NCBI GenBank assembly: GCA_013299115.1
Contig: JAAFKA010000006.1
Span: 124,001-188,000 of the forward strand
Source: Cytophagales bacterium
GTDB taxonomy: Bacteria > Bacteroidota > Bacteroidia > Cytophagales > Thermoflexibacteraceae
Reading direction: 5' to 3'
Length of the DNA: 64,000 bases
The notes beneath the pieces are model-generated. The model did not search any database. It was not told where the DNA came from and saw nothing but the letters and a program-made list of their open reading frames with translations. Below, piece after piece: positions 53,143 through 62,624 of this stretch (its first letter is position 1; every line of letters starts with the position of its first letter). Made by a program: the position numbers and the translations under genes.

Positions 53143-54390
53143 TTACTCTTTCAGTCCTTTACTTACAGTTTTGCATTTCAATTCAGTTTCGTTCCATTCT
53201 CTTTCAGGTATAGAATCTTTGGTTAAGCCTGCCCCTGCATAGAGAAAGGCATGTTTCTTTAAAATTTCCATGCACCGCAAATTGACAAATAAATGTGTTT
53301 CTTGGTTGATATTGACTTGCCCCAAATAACCTGCATAAAGTTTTCGGTCGTGTTTCTCGTGTTTAATAATAAAATCCATAGCTTCTGGTTTAGGCATACC
53401 ACACACCGCAGAGGTTGGGTGCAGAAGTTGGAGCATCACCGTCCCTAATTGTGGGAAATTTACTGCCTCCATATCTACCTCAAAGTCTGTGCGAAGGTGC
53501 ATGAGATTGCCTGCCACTACAGTTTTTGGTCCTTCTTCCTCAAATTCTCTCAAACGTATTTTCTTAAAACAGTTGATAATATACCTGCTTACCAAAGCCT
53601 GTTCTTCTATTTCTTTTTGTCGCCACAAAGCCTCTTGTAGATTGGTAATAGCTCCTTTTGGTTGGGTAGCTGCTAAAGCCACAGTGCGAAAAATTCGTTT
53701 TTTATCTATACTTATCAACAATTCAGGTGAAGCCCCTACCCACGTACCCAATTCGGGCGATGTTACCAGAGAAATAAAAGCCGTAGGATAAGCTTCACAA
53801 AGATTGAGAAAAACTTGAGCAAGGTCTATTTGAGAAGGCAAAGACACCAATTTATTGCGAGAAAGCACCACTTTTTGGAATTTTCCTTTTTCCATAGCAG
53901 CTACGGCTGTTTTTACTTGTTGTTCGTAGTCGGCTTGAGTCGTTTGTTTCAAGGAGTCTGGATAGGAGTAAAAAGTAGGAAAAGCAAAGTCGGTAGGAGA
54001 TTGTTGCAAGTAAGTTTGCAATAGGTCTGCAAATTTTTCTTTGACCTCGAAATTGTCTTTAATAGTATCAAAACAAGAAGTAAAAAGCTGATTATCAAGG
54101 CTTTGGAAATGAAAATCTGCCTGAATAAAATAAACTTTTCCATCGGGTTGCACAAATGGACTAACCATAAATCCCGCAGGTAGAGTTTCCAAATCTGCAC
54201 CCACCCACTTTGACTTGCCCGAAAAATCTACAGCTATGTGGCAATTTCCGTTTTCAGTCTGCACAGGTAGTCGCCAGATAGCAAGTGGCAACTGCAAAGT
54301 AGTTGCTGTTTGCAAAGTAGCACACAAAATACTGGGCAAGGTCGCAGTTATATTAGGCAAAGTAGCAACTGAATATATTTTTGGTTTCAA
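53143..54390 (-). CDS. menF: Isochorismate synthase
   Basis: This 415-residue chorismate-binding enzyme should convert chorismate to isochorismate, opening menaquinone synthesis. Blocks: KVVLSRNKLVSLPS, TWVGASPELLISID, TVALAATQPKG, then HPTSAVCGMPK, the GYLGQVN strand and LYAGAGLTKDSIPEREWNETE. The last block is close to MenF/EntC enzymes; Ala-Gly in AGAGL matches the family. menB lies about 50 kb away on the same strand. No TrpE-type glutamine amidotransferase partner is next to it. Confidence 0.92.
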   Translation of the reverse strand: MKPKIYSVATLPNITATLPSILCATLQTATTLQLPLAIWRLPVQTENGNCHIAVDFSGKSKWVGADLETLPAGFMVSPFVQPDGKVYFIQADFHFQSLDNQLFTSCFDTIKDNFEVKEKFADLLQTYLQQSPTDFAFPTFYSYPDSLKQTTQADYEQQVKTAVAAMEKGKFQKVVLSRNKLVSLPSQIDLAQVFLNLCEAYPTAFISLVTSPELGTWVGASPELLISIDKKRIFRTVALAATQPKGAITNLQEALWRQKEIEEQALVSRYIINCFKKIRLREFEEEGPKTVVAGNLMHLRTDFEVDMEAVNFPQLGTVMLQLLHPTSAVCGMPKPEAMDFIIKHEKHDRKLYAGYLGQVNINQETHLFVNLRCMEILKKHAFLYAGAGLTKDSIPEREWNETELKCKTVSKGLKE

Positions 54391-54468
54391 TTCTTTTTGA
54401 AAAATTTGAATATACGGACTAATGTAGTTTTATAAAGATTACAAAGCAATATTTGGTGTATAATTGTT

Positions 54469-55101
54469 TCACAATCTTTTGCAAATATACCCCTCTCTTG
54501 CCAAAAATTCCAAATAACGGGGCAGCACAAAATACAAGTTAGGGGCAGCTTTTACACTATCGTGAAAGACCACAATAGCCCCGTTTTCTGTGTATTCCAT
54601 CGTCTTTTCTAAACATTTTTGAGGGTCAAGCAAAGTGTCAAAATCTCCGCTTAATATAGTCCACATCACAATTTCGTAATCAGTTAGTAGTTGGTCGGCT
54701 TGTTTGGTGGTTAATTTGCCGTAAGGAGGGCGGAAAAGTTTTTTGTGGTGAGGTGGCAAAAAATTGTCCATTGCTGTTTGGCATTGGGCTATGTTTTCTA
54801 AAAACAAAGCATCTTCGTTTTTCCAGCCGTTGAGGTGGTTTTGGGTGTGATTGCCTACCTGATGCCCCGCAGCCAAGATTTTCTGAAAAATGGTGGGGTA
54901 TTTGTTTATGTTGTCGCCTACGCAAAAGAAGGTTGCCTCCGCCTGATACTGTGCTAATTGTGCCAATACAAAATCTGTAACTTGGGGTACAGGTCCATCA
55001 TCGAAGGTTAAATAAACTACTTTTTCTGTTGTTTCTTTTCGCCAAGTGAAACGTGGGAAAAATGATGTAACCCATTTGCCTGCATAATGTGTGTAAAACA
55101 T
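54469..55101 (-). CDS. Polysaccharide deacetylase (CE4-like)
   Basis: The 210-residue protein has the NodB-homology motifs VYLTFDDGPVP (Asp-Asp metal site), VGNHTQNH (His-x4-His) and FRPPYGKLT. It should remove acetyl groups from peptidoglycan or a surface polysaccharide. The end includes ILSGDFDTL and FHDSVKAAPN, both family blocks. I start at 55101 (MFYTHYAG); the longer frame starts with TTG at 55128. No signal peptide is evident, but the N-terminal aromatic stretch may associate with the membrane. Confidence 0.92.
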   Translation of the reverse strand: MFYTHYAGKWVTSFFPRFTWRKETTEKVVYLTFDDGPVPQVTDFVLAQLAQYQAEATFFCVGDNINKYPTIFQKILAAGHQVGNHTQNHLNGWKNEDALFLENIAQCQTAMDNFLPPHHKKLFRPPYGKLTTKQADQLLTDYEIVMWTILSGDFDTLLDPQKCLEKTMEYTENGAIVVFHDSVKAAPNLYFVLPRYLEFLAREGYICKRL

Positions 55102-55233
55102 AAAACAAATTTCTGTTTGGATTGACAAATATAAAAAAGGTTTAAAGTTTTATTTGAAAATTTAGCACAAAATCCTCAATTCTTTTCATACTTTTGAATA
55201 TTGCAATTTTCGTTCTCTAAATAAATTTTGATT

Positions 55234-55866
55234 ATGTTTTTTCGTTATTTCCTCTTTTTGAGTTGTTTGGTTTTCAATTTGGCTTGTTTCCAATCTGACA
55301 AACTGCCCATAACCAAACGCCATTTGCCCAACAAATGTTCACGAGAACGGAGCAAGGCTGATGACCTTACGCATATCATGTTGCACTTTTGCAGTTATGC
55401 CAATGAATCTCCCGAAAATCCGCACCAATTAGACAAAGTTTTGCAAATTTTCGAGCAAATTGGTGTTTCTGCACACTATATCATAGACAGAGAAGGCAAA
55501 ATTTATGAGTTAGTCCCCGAAAATAGGGTGGCGTATCATGCGGGCAAAGGCAAATTTGCTACTGAACCTTCCTATGAAAACAGCCTCAACGGACACAGCA
55601 TAGGAATAGAAATGTTGGCAATAGGCACTGAAAAAGAAATGACTATGTTTTTTCCTAAAACAACTTATCAAAAAATTAATTCGCAAGCTATTGGCTTTAC
55701 AGAAGCCCAATACACCTCCTTGAAATTGCTAATTGACGACTTGGCTAAAAGGTATCCTGCTATCAAAAAAGATAGGAAACATATTGTCGGGCATGACGAA
55801 TATGCACCGACTCGCCGAACAGACCCTGGTAGTTTGTTTGATTGGGGGAAAATAGGGTTAAAATAA
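55234..55866 (+). CDS. N-acetylmuramoyl-L-alanine amidase lipoprotein (amidase_2)
   Basis: This roughly 210-residue protein has a lipoprotein signal (LVFNLACFQ, Cys near residue 20) and an amidase_2 domain: first zinc His in HIMLHFCSY, then VSAHYIIDREGKIYELVPEN, HSIGIEMLAIG and the second His in KHIVGHDEYAPTRRTDPG. It should cut the amide bond between muramic acid and the peptide in cell-wall fragments. I start at 55234 since the longer frame uses TTG at 55228. It diverges from the deacetylase gene, both cell-wall active. Confidence 0.92.
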   Translation: MFFRYFLFLSCLVFNLACFQSDKLPITKRHLPNKCSRERSKADDLTHIMLHFCSYANESPENPHQLDKVLQIFEQIGVSAHYIIDREGKIYELVPENRVAYHAGKGKFATEPSYENSLNGHSIGIEMLAIGTEKEMTMFFPKTTYQKINSQAIGFTEAQYTSLKLLIDDLAKRYPAIKKDRKHIVGHDEYAPTRRTDPGSLFDWGKIGLK

Positions 55867-56004
55867 TTTTGAATTTTAACCGCAGAGTACGCTAAGTTTA
55901 CGCTGAGTACACAAAGAAAAAATAATCTTGAAAAATATTCTTTGCGTACTTTGCGTTTTAGGTGTGTGCATTATTTGGATTTACTGTTTAGTTGTTGTTA
56001 GCAT

Positions 56005-56841
56005 TTATTGGTCTAATTCGGCTCTTAACTCTTGGATTTGTTCGAGTGTTAAGCCTGTATATTTTGCTATTTTTTCGTTAGATTCTTTTTCTGCTAACAT
56101 ATTTTTGGCAATTTCAATATTCCTTTCCCTTTGTGCTGCCCACTTATAGGCATCTTTTGCACTTTCTGCTGCATTGCTGTTTTTGTTTTCTGTCAGTTCT
56201 TCAGGGCTAAGTTTTTCATAGTCAATCAATTCTGCTACTTTTTTTATACCATGATTTTTAAGATTGATGCTTGGATTTTCAGGGTTTTTGATTGACTCTT
56301 TTACCAAACTTAACCAATCTCTGTAACCTTCTGGCGTGGTGTCTTTGATGTAATGATGGTTTAAGAAAATGAGTTTATGCCCAAAGACATCAAACTCTTT
56401 GCCTTCCAAGTCAAATAAATTACTGTGGTGGAACAAAATATCTCTTTCCACTAACTTACCATTTCTTTCTGTGCCTATGTATTTGCCTGTAAAAACGGCA
56501 ATCGTATAGACAACTTTGTCGGTTTTGTATTCCTTCGAACTGCGTTGCATTTCGGCTATTGCCATGTTGTGGTATAGCAAAAACCTATCAAAATTATAGT
56601 CATAGTCCACTTTCTGGATTTCTACAATAATTCGTTGGTCGTGACTTTGGGCGAAGATGTCGTATCGGCAGTCGTTACTGTTGAAATCTATATGGGCTAT
56701 CTTAGGCTCGAATCTTTTTTCGGTTTCTACGGTTTCAGGCACAAAATCTACGTTAAACAAATCTCTTACCAAACATTGCAAGACGAATTTGTCTGTAAAA
56801 GCCTTTTTGAAGATTACTTCGTTTGCTAAATTTCCAAGCAT
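56005..56841 (-). CDS. Rpn-family PD-(D/E)XK nuclease / transposase-like protein (copy 2)
   Basis: This 278-residue protein shares the start MLGNLANEVIFKKAFTDK, the core (CRYDIFAQS, VEIQKVDYDYNFDRFLLYHN) and the C-terminal helix-turn-helix-like tail (NEKIAKYTGLTLEQIQELR) with 4328-5140. Sequence divergence suggests an old duplication or separate arrival, not a recent copy. A TACCTTTA box lies upstream at 56866-56873. The gene is alone, with the amidase convergent on it. Confidence 0.85.
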   Translation of the reverse strand: MLGNLANEVIFKKAFTDKFVLQCLVRDLFNVDFVPETVETEKRFEPKIAHIDFNSNDCRYDIFAQSHDQRIIVEIQKVDYDYNFDRFLLYHNMAIAEMQRSSKEYKTDKVVYTIAVFTGKYIGTERNGKLVERDILFHHSNLFDLEGKEFDVFGHKLIFLNHHYIKDTTPEGYRDWLSLVKESIKNPENPSINLKNHGIKKVAELIDYEKLSPEELTENKNSNAAESAKDAYKWAAQRERNIEIAKNMLAEKESNEKIAKYTGLTLEQIQELRAELDQ

Positions 56842-56941
56842 ACTACTATTGATTTAGTTTCTATGTAAAGGTAGAAAAAATATATCAAACTATAAAATAA
56901 CTTGTGGTTAAATTCATTTTGCATTGGAAAACCTCATACAA

Positions 56942-56979
56942 AAAACTCCGCAAAAGAGTTGAAATCTTTGCGGAGTTTT
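56942..56979 (-). terminator. Rho-independent terminator of the leftward gene at 57001
   Basis: AAAACTCCGCAAA and TTTGCGGAGTTTT form a 13 bp stem with a 12-base loop, followed on the minus strand by TTG and T-rich sequence. It begins 22 bases after the stop of the 143-residue exported protein. Confidence 0.72.
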
Positions 56980-57000
56980 ATACAATTTGCTTGGGTATTT

Positions 57001-57432
57001 TTACCTTCTAAAACCTAAAACGGCAGCACCGCAATAGCTTTGCGAGTCTTTGAAAGTAAAGCTGAGATAATAAATACCAGTAGCTTTGCATTTGTAAGTC
57101 CAGCCGGGGAAAAATTTGTTGTTTACGTGGCTGGTTGCTAATTCGTTGCGTTGCGAATCGTAGAGTGTAACAATCATACCTTGCGCACCGCCATCTTTCC
57201 CACTCATACGAATCATGTAGTTCGTATCTTTGCTGAATACACAAGTGTATTCTATTTGCTTGCGAATACCGTTTTTGCCATCTACTTTGTAGCTTTTCAC
57301 AAAAGTAAAGCCGGGTGCCAATGCTTTAAGACTTTTTGCACTATACACTTCTGCATCACACTGAGCAAAAGCCGAAGTAGCTACAAACAAGGTAGCAAAC
57401 AGTATGGCAAAGGTTAAAAGTAATTTCTTCAT
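57001..57432 (-). CDS. Small exported Cys-containing protein, unknown function
   Basis: The 143 residues have a signal peptide (LLLTFAILFATLFVATSAFA, cleavage before QCDAEV). The mature part has four Cys (QCDAE, YTCVFS, YKCKATG, SYCGAA) that could form two disulfides, and a beta-rich end. I do not recognise a family. It is separated from the upstream lipoprotein gene by 37 bases and ends in a good terminator, so the two form a likely operon. Confidence 0.72.
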   Translation of the reverse strand: MKKLLLTFAILFATLFVATSAFAQCDAEVYSAKSLKALAPGFTFVKSYKVDGKNGIRKQIEYTCVFSKDTNYMIRMSGKDGGAQGMIVTLYDSQRNELATSHVNNKFFPGWTYKCKATGIYYLSFTFKDSQSYCGAAVLGFRR

Positions 57433-57469
57433 AATACAGCAATTTTATAATCGTTGTTTTAAGTGTTAC

Positions 57470-58423
57470 TTATTTGATGATTTTATTTCTGATAGACTGC
57501 ACAAGGCTCGATATTGCTTCTAAGTCTTGGTCAGAAATGTTTACTTTACTTTCGGTTACGTCTTGTACTATCAATTCGTCGCCTTGTTGAATCAATTTTG
57601 GAGGTAATTGTTTGGTAACAATTTCTACTCTTGCATAGATTTTTTGCAGTTCTTTCAAATCTGTAATCAAACCACCGAAGTTAGGTTTGGTTTTGAAGAT
57701 GTCTAAAACTAACAAAATTTGTTCGAGAGTAAGTTTTTGCTCACCTATTTTCTCTTTCAATTTATTCAATTTTTCTTGAGCTTTGGCTGCATTGGGGCCA
57801 CCTTTGGCTAATTGTTCTCTGGTTTGTTTGTGTACCAAGGTAGTCAAATAAACAGCTTCTACCCAACCACCCGACAAGATAAGAATACTTTGGTATTCTC
57901 TTTTTTCTTCTCTGAGGTGAGTGTTTATCCGTTCAAAATTTTTCTGAGTCATGTTTAGCAAAGAGTCGATATTATCTTTGCTGTTAGCAAGACGTTTGAT
58001 AGTTTCGTAGTCGAAGTACTGACCTATACCCAAATCGTTTGCCAATTTTTTCACAGAGTTCAAATAATTTAAAATATCTTGATTTTTATTGTAAAGATTA
58101 CAATAACCCAAGTCTGTACTATACACACCCAAGTTGAGAGCCTGACGATAACTGGTGTTGTAATTGTTTACGCTGGTGTGTTCATTGAGATTAGCAACAT
58201 TGTACTCTGTGCTGACTTCTTTGATAAGTTGCGAAATCTCCAATGGCGAAGGTATAGACTGCAAAATATCTGCAATAATGTCGCCAGTCATTTTGTTGGT
58301 TGTTACCTCCTCGTCTGTTGTTTCTTCGGTTTTTTCTCCTGTATCTCCTGTCGATGCGTTGTTGTCGCTGCACCCTAACAAAAAGATAAGAGCCAAAGCA
58401 AAAATCCAATGTGGTCTTTTCAT
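57470..58423 (-). CDS. Lipoprotein of unknown function
   Basis: The 317 residues have a lipobox (FALALIFLLGCSDNN) and then an acidic Thr/Glu-rich stretch (TGDTGEKTEETTDEEVTTN). The rest is mostly helical, with a long charged region (QEKLNKLKEKIGEQKLTLEQ) and a Tyr/Leu-rich first half (LNLGVYSTDLGYCNLYNKNQ). No family is recognised. It precedes the small exported protein in the same direction. Confidence 0.72.
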   Translation of the reverse strand: MKRPHWIFALALIFLLGCSDNNASTGDTGEKTEETTDEEVTTNKMTGDIIADILQSIPSPLEISQLIKEVSTEYNVANLNEHTSVNNYNTSYRQALNLGVYSTDLGYCNLYNKNQDILNYLNSVKKLANDLGIGQYFDYETIKRLANSKDNIDSLLNMTQKNFERINTHLREEKREYQSILILSGGWVEAVYLTTLVHKQTREQLAKGGPNAAKAQEKLNKLKEKIGEQKLTLEQILLVLDIFKTKPNFGGLITDLKELQKIYARVEIVTKQLPPKLIQQGDELIVQDVTESKVNISDQDLEAISSLVQSIRNKIIK

Positions 58424-58526
58424 AATCGGTAAATAATTGTTAGATTTTTTTTGGTTGCAAGATTTTAGAATTAAAATTATGAAAAAGGTAGAATATAACT
58501 AAACTTTTTCTGTTTTTTTTTTGAAC

Positions 58527-60083
58527 TTAGTTTCTGTCAAACTCCTCTGACCTTCCTTTTCTGCCGTAGGCAAAATAAATGATTAGCCCGATAGACATCC
58601 AAACGACAAATGAAATTTGGGTTTCTGTGTTAAGGAAAACCATTTGAATAACAGCAGTGGCTGCACCCAAGATTGGCACAAGAGGCACTAATGGCGTTTT
58701 GAAAGGTCTTGGCATATCGGGGCGAAGTTTTCGCAAAACAATGATACCAATACAAACAATGGCAAAAGCAAGCAAAGTTCCCATAGATACCAATTCACCA
58801 AGAATACCAATAGGCAACAAACCGCCAATTACCGCAGCTACTACGCCACTCAAAATGGTAGCTTTGGCTGGGGTGTTAAAAACGGGGTGAATATCAGACA
58901 AAACTTTTGGCAATAATTGGTCGTTTGACATGGAGAAGAAAATCCTCGACTGTCCCATGAGCATAACCAACACAACGGAAGTTAAACCTGCAATAGCACC
59001 TAATTTGATGATTGGACGCAACCAAAACATTTTTTCTCCCATTGCATTTACACCTACCGCAATAGGGTCTGGCACGTTGAGGGCTGTGTAACTCACAATA
59101 CCTGTAAGCACTAAGGCTACCAAAATATACAAAACAGTTGAAACCAACAAAGAAGCAATAATACCAATCGGCATATCTCGTTGAGGATTTTTGGTTTCTT
59201 GGGCTGCCGTAGAAACTGCATCGAAACCAATGTAGGCAAAGAAAATTACGCCTGCCCCACGCAAAATACCTGTCCAACCATAATGCCCAAAACCACCCGC
59301 AGCAGGATTGTTTTTGTCAAAACTACCAAATTCGTTAGGATTTTCAGGAATAAAAGGTATCCAATTTTCTGGAACTAAGTAAAAGAAACCAACCAAAATG
59401 AACAACACAATGACTGTAACTTTTACATAAACAATAATGTTATTTAATTTTGCCGATTCTTGTATGCCTCTTGTGAGCAAATAAGTCATTACGCCTACAA
59501 TAAACATAGCGGGCAAGTTAATAATACCTTTGGTTTGGCTAAAAGACGCTGCATTGATATTTTGCTCGCCAAGGGCTTTTGCCAATCCATCTGTAAAGTT
59601 TTGCCAACCCGCCTTGATGTTCAGTTTAGCTGCCACATCAACAGGCACGTCTATCAATGGCGTTTGAAAAGCATTGCAATATTCGGGTGGCACGACCACG
59701 CCCAAATCTTTGAGGAAACTGACTACATAGCCCGACCAGCCCACGCTAACCGTAGCTGCACCAAAAAGGTACTCTAAAACCAAGCCCCAGCCAATAATCC
59801 AAGCTGTGGTTCTGCCCATAGTCGCATACGAATAGACGTAGGCACTACCTGCAACAGGAATCATGGAGGCAAATTCAGCATAGCATAAGGCTGCAAAAGT
59901 ACAGGCTATGCCCGAAAAAATGAAGGACAAAACAATGGCAGGACCTGAATATTGGGCGGCGGCTGTACCTGTGAGTACAAAAATTCCTGTGCCAATAATA
60001 GCCCCGATGCCGAGTAAAGTAAGTTGGGTGGCGGTGAGGGTACGTTTGAGTTCTCCTTCGCCTTGCGGTCTGTGTGATGACAT
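58527..60083 (-). CDS. APC-family amino-acid permease (cationic transporter type)
   Basis: This 518-residue protein has about 12-14 membrane segments and opens with the APC signature TLLGIGAIIGTGIFVLTGTA, then GPAIVLSFIFSGIACTFAAL. The IGFDAVSTAAQETKNPQRDMP segment is a strong match to the CAT subfamily (cationic amino acids), which takes up arginine, lysine or other amino acids; the substrate is not resolved. An insert at about residues 150-190 carries Asn/Gln-rich residues. Gene is single, with AT-rich DNA upstream. Confidence 0.9.
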   Translation of the reverse strand: MSSHRPQGEGELKRTLTATQLTLLGIGAIIGTGIFVLTGTAAAQYSGPAIVLSFIFSGIACTFAALCYAEFASMIPVAGSAYVYSYATMGRTTAWIIGWGLVLEYLFGAATVSVGWSGYVVSFLKDLGVVVPPEYCNAFQTPLIDVPVDVAAKLNIKAGWQNFTDGLAKALGEQNINAASFSQTKGIINLPAMFIVGVMTYLLTRGIQESAKLNNIIVYVKVTVIVLFILVGFFYLVPENWIPFIPENPNEFGSFDKNNPAAGGFGHYGWTGILRGAGVIFFAYIGFDAVSTAAQETKNPQRDMPIGIIASLLVSTVLYILVALVLTGIVSYTALNVPDPIAVGVNAMGEKMFWLRPIIKLGAIAGLTSVVLVMLMGQSRIFFSMSNDQLLPKVLSDIHPVFNTPAKATILSGVVAAVIGGLLPIGILGELVSMGTLLAFAIVCIGIIVLRKLRPDMPRPFKTPLVPLVPILGAATAVIQMVFLNTETQISFVVWMSIGLIIYFAYGRKGRSEEFDRN

Positions 60084-60281
60084 TTTGTATTTGGTAGATT
60101 AAAGTAAAACAGTTTATCTTTTGTGTATTGGCAGCAAGAAAGTGCCAATTATTTTACAAAGTTCAGTAAAATATAGGAAACAAAAGACAATAATACATTT
60201 TTTTATTTAAAATCAAATGAAATTGAAAAAAATTGCAATTTATACTTTATTTTTGAGATAGTTTTTCAACAATAGAATAGT

Positions 60282-60398
60282 ATGAACAATATCTTAGTTA
60301 AGTTTTTTGGTTATTATGCCTTGCTAATTCATGGCAGCCCAATGTTTATAGACAGATGGTTGTGGCTTACTGCGCGTCTTCCAAAAAGTTTGAAATGA
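60282..60398 (+). pseudogene. Remnant of a methyltransferase N-terminus (38 codons)
   Basis: The short frame reads from an ATG through FFGYYALLIHGSPMFIDRWL to a TGA. This resembles the start of some class I SAM methyltransferases (a ...HGDP..DRW.WL pattern recalled from that family), which should continue for some 200 residues to a SAM site. Here it stops at once, so it would be a fragment. Similarity is from memory and could be chance. The rest of 60084-60573 (490 bases) has no gene that I can support. Confidence 0.3.
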
Positions 60399-60527
60399 CC
60401 AAGATATTAAAAACTCAGAAAAGTAATACAGAGCTAAAAAATCTGTAGAGTTTTCAGAAAATAACTGCCAAAATAAGTTTTTCATTTTCAGAAGTTTTTG
60501 TATTTCCTGAACTTTATTAGGTAGCTT

Positions 60528-60535
60528 TATGTTTG
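60528..60535 (+). promoter_or_regulatory. -7 box of the ABC exporter gene
   Basis: TATGTTTG matches TAnnTTTG and lies 39 bases before the ATG at 60574. The ATG at 60529 is part of this box, which argues for the later start. Confidence 0.5.
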
Positions 60536-60573
60536 CAATAGGTAACAACTTTTTTAGTTTTCCAACCCCAAAA

Positions 60574-62358
60574 ATGGCACAAAAAGAAACCGCAAGTGGA
60601 AATATATTTGATAGCAAAATATTATTGCGAATCTACCAATTTGTAAAACCTTATCAATCAGTTTTTTATCTCCTCATTTTCCTCATCTTGCTCGGAGGTG
60701 TGCTTACGCCTACCCGACCTTATTTGATAGAATATACCATAGACCACCACATAGCCAACGGCAACTTGAAAGGGCTATACCAAATGATAGGCTTGATGTT
60801 GGCTTTGGCTTTGGTGCAGGCAGGCATACAGTTTGTGCAGGCTTATTTTTCTGATTGGCTGGGGCAAAATGTGATTAGAGATATACGAGTCAAGTTGTTT
60901 CGCCATATTTTGGGTATGCGGTTGCAATTTTATGACAAAACTCCTGTTGGCAGACTGATAACTCGCACCGTATCTGATGTGGAAACCTTAGCCAGCGTAT
61001 TTTCAGAAGGTTTGGCAGCTATTGTGGGTGATGTGTTGCAAATTATTTTCATCGTCGCCCTGATGTTTTATACAGATTGGCGGTTGAGTTTAATTAGTTT
61101 AGCCACATTGCCTTTGTTGCTCGGCTCTACTTATGTTTTCAAAGAAAAAGTAAAAGTGGCTTTCAACGAAGTGCGTACTGCCGTTTCTAACCTCAATTCT
61201 TTTTTGCAAGAACACATTACAGGCATGAACATAGTCCAGATTTTTGGGGCAGAGGCAAAAGAAAATACCAAATTCCAAGAAATTAATCGGGAACACCGCA
61301 AAGCACATATCAAATCGGTGTTTTACTATTCGGTTTACTTCCCTGTTGCCGAAGTCATTGGGGCTATGGGAACAGGCTTGTTGGTTTGGTATGGGGCAAG
61401 AGGTGTAATCCATGACGACATGACGTTGGGAACTTTAATTGCTTTTATCCTTTATATTGCCATGTTTTTCCGCCCTGTCCGAATGATTGCAGATAGGTTT
61501 AACACTTTGCAAATGGGTATTGTAAGTTCAGACCGTATTCTTAGTTTGTTAGACAGCCAAGAATTTGTTCAACAATCTGGTGCGTATATTCCCGAAAACA
61601 TACATGGCGATGTGGTGTTTGAAAATGTTTGGTTTGCTTATAATGACGAAAATTATGTACTGAAAAATATAAACTTCGAGGCTCATCGCGGACAAATGAT
61701 AGCCTTTGTAGGAGCTACAGGTGCTGGCAAGTCGTCTATTATCAATTTATTAAGTCGTTTTTATGAAATTAATCAGGGCAATATCAAACTCGATGGCAAA
61801 GACATTAGAGAATACAATTTGGCTGCTTTGAGAGAAAATATAGGTGTGGTCTTGCAAGATGTCTTTTTGTTTTCGGCAAGCATCATGGAAAATATTACCT
61901 TAGGCAATCCCAATATTTCGCGTGAAACTGTCATTGCAGCAGCAGACTTGGTAGGGGCAAGAGAATTTATAGAAAAACTGCCCAATGGTTTCGACTACAA
62001 CGTGATGGAAAGAGGAGCAACGCTGTCTGTTGGGCAACGCCAATTAATTTCTTTCATTCGCACTTTGGTTTACAATCCTGCCATTATCATTTTGGACGAG
62101 GCTACTTCCTCTGTGGACACCGAAACCGAAGAGCTGATACAAAATGCTATTGCCAAAATGATGAAAGGGAGAACTGCCATAGTCATAGCCCACCGTTTGG
62201 CAACCATTCAACACGCAGACAAGATTTTTGTGTTAGACAAGGGAGAAATCAAAGAAACAGGCACACACGAACAGTTATTGGCTGCCAAAGGTGCGTATGC
62301 CCACCTCCACCAAATGCAATACAAAACGTCGCATTTGCCTGTGGGAGAAAGAGGGTAA
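60574..62358 (+). CDS. MsbA-type ABC exporter (ATPase plus membrane domain)
   Basis: This 594-residue half-transporter has a membrane domain of six segments (residues about 20-310) and an ATPase domain: Walker A GATGAGKSS, Q-loop NIGVVLQDVFLF, signature LSVGQRQL (Val for the second Gly), Walker B IIILDEATSSVD and His in IAHRLAT. Such proteins export lipids, peptides or drugs; it probably works as a homodimer. I start at 60574 (MAQKETA), because a promoter box overlaps the ATG at 60529. Substrate not resolved. Confidence 0.92.
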   Translation: MAQKETASGNIFDSKILLRIYQFVKPYQSVFYLLIFLILLGGVLTPTRPYLIEYTIDHHIANGNLKGLYQMIGLMLALALVQAGIQFVQAYFSDWLGQNVIRDIRVKLFRHILGMRLQFYDKTPVGRLITRTVSDVETLASVFSEGLAAIVGDVLQIIFIVALMFYTDWRLSLISLATLPLLLGSTYVFKEKVKVAFNEVRTAVSNLNSFLQEHITGMNIVQIFGAEAKENTKFQEINREHRKAHIKSVFYYSVYFPVAEVIGAMGTGLLVWYGARGVIHDDMTLGTLIAFILYIAMFFRPVRMIADRFNTLQMGIVSSDRILSLLDSQEFVQQSGAYIPENIHGDVVFENVWFAYNDENYVLKNINFEAHRGQMIAFVGATGAGKSSIINLLSRFYEINQGNIKLDGKDIREYNLAALRENIGVVLQDVFLFSASIMENITLGNPNISRETVIAAADLVGAREFIEKLPNGFDYNVMERGATLSVGQRQLISFIRTLVYNPAIIILDEATSSVDTETEELIQNAIAKMMKGRTAIVIAHRLATIQHADKIFVLDKGEIKETGTHEQLLAAKGAYAHLHQMQYKTSHLPVGERG

Positions 62359-62370
62359 TTTTTAGTTGTT

Positions 62371-62411
62371 AGTTTTTAGTTTTTAGTTTTTAGTTTTTAG
62401 TTTTTAGTTTT
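62371..62411. repeat. Heptanucleotide tandem repeat (AGTTTTT)
   Basis: Five to six perfect copies of AGTTTTT follow the exporter stop. Seven-base units can change copy number by slippage. It is outside any gene. Confidence 0.8.
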
Positions 62412-62557
62412 GTAAGTAGCATTGCTTGTAGAATAGGCTTTATCGCAATGCTATTAAGCTAAGAAATGTGTTTTTAGTGCTATAGGCACGAAATATTTAT
62501 AGTAAACCTGTGTTCCTCCATTCCAAAGTGCCGTATAAAATGACAAGTTTATGTTGT

Positions 62558-62580
62558 AAATATTTGATAATCAAATATTT
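62558..62580. other. AT-rich palindrome upstream of an exported protein gene
   Basis: AAATATTTGAT and ATCAAATATTT around a single base, 45-67 bases before the ATG at 62625. Its symmetry is that of an operator for a dimeric regulator; no regulator is nearby. Confidence 0.4.
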
Positions 62581-62624
62581 ATATAATTTACAATTAACAA
62601 TTAAAAATTTAGAACTACTTACGT

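Noticed and set aside
55928-56149. 73-codon plus-strand frame at the end of the second Rpn gene
   Set aside because: It is antisense to the Rpn 3' end and the translated hydrophobic segment is a product of that overlap.
60324-60617. 97-codon minus-strand frame before the ABC exporter
   Set aside because: It overlaps the exporter promoter and start region, has no recognised motif and crosses low-complexity AT-rich DNA; most likely a chance frame.
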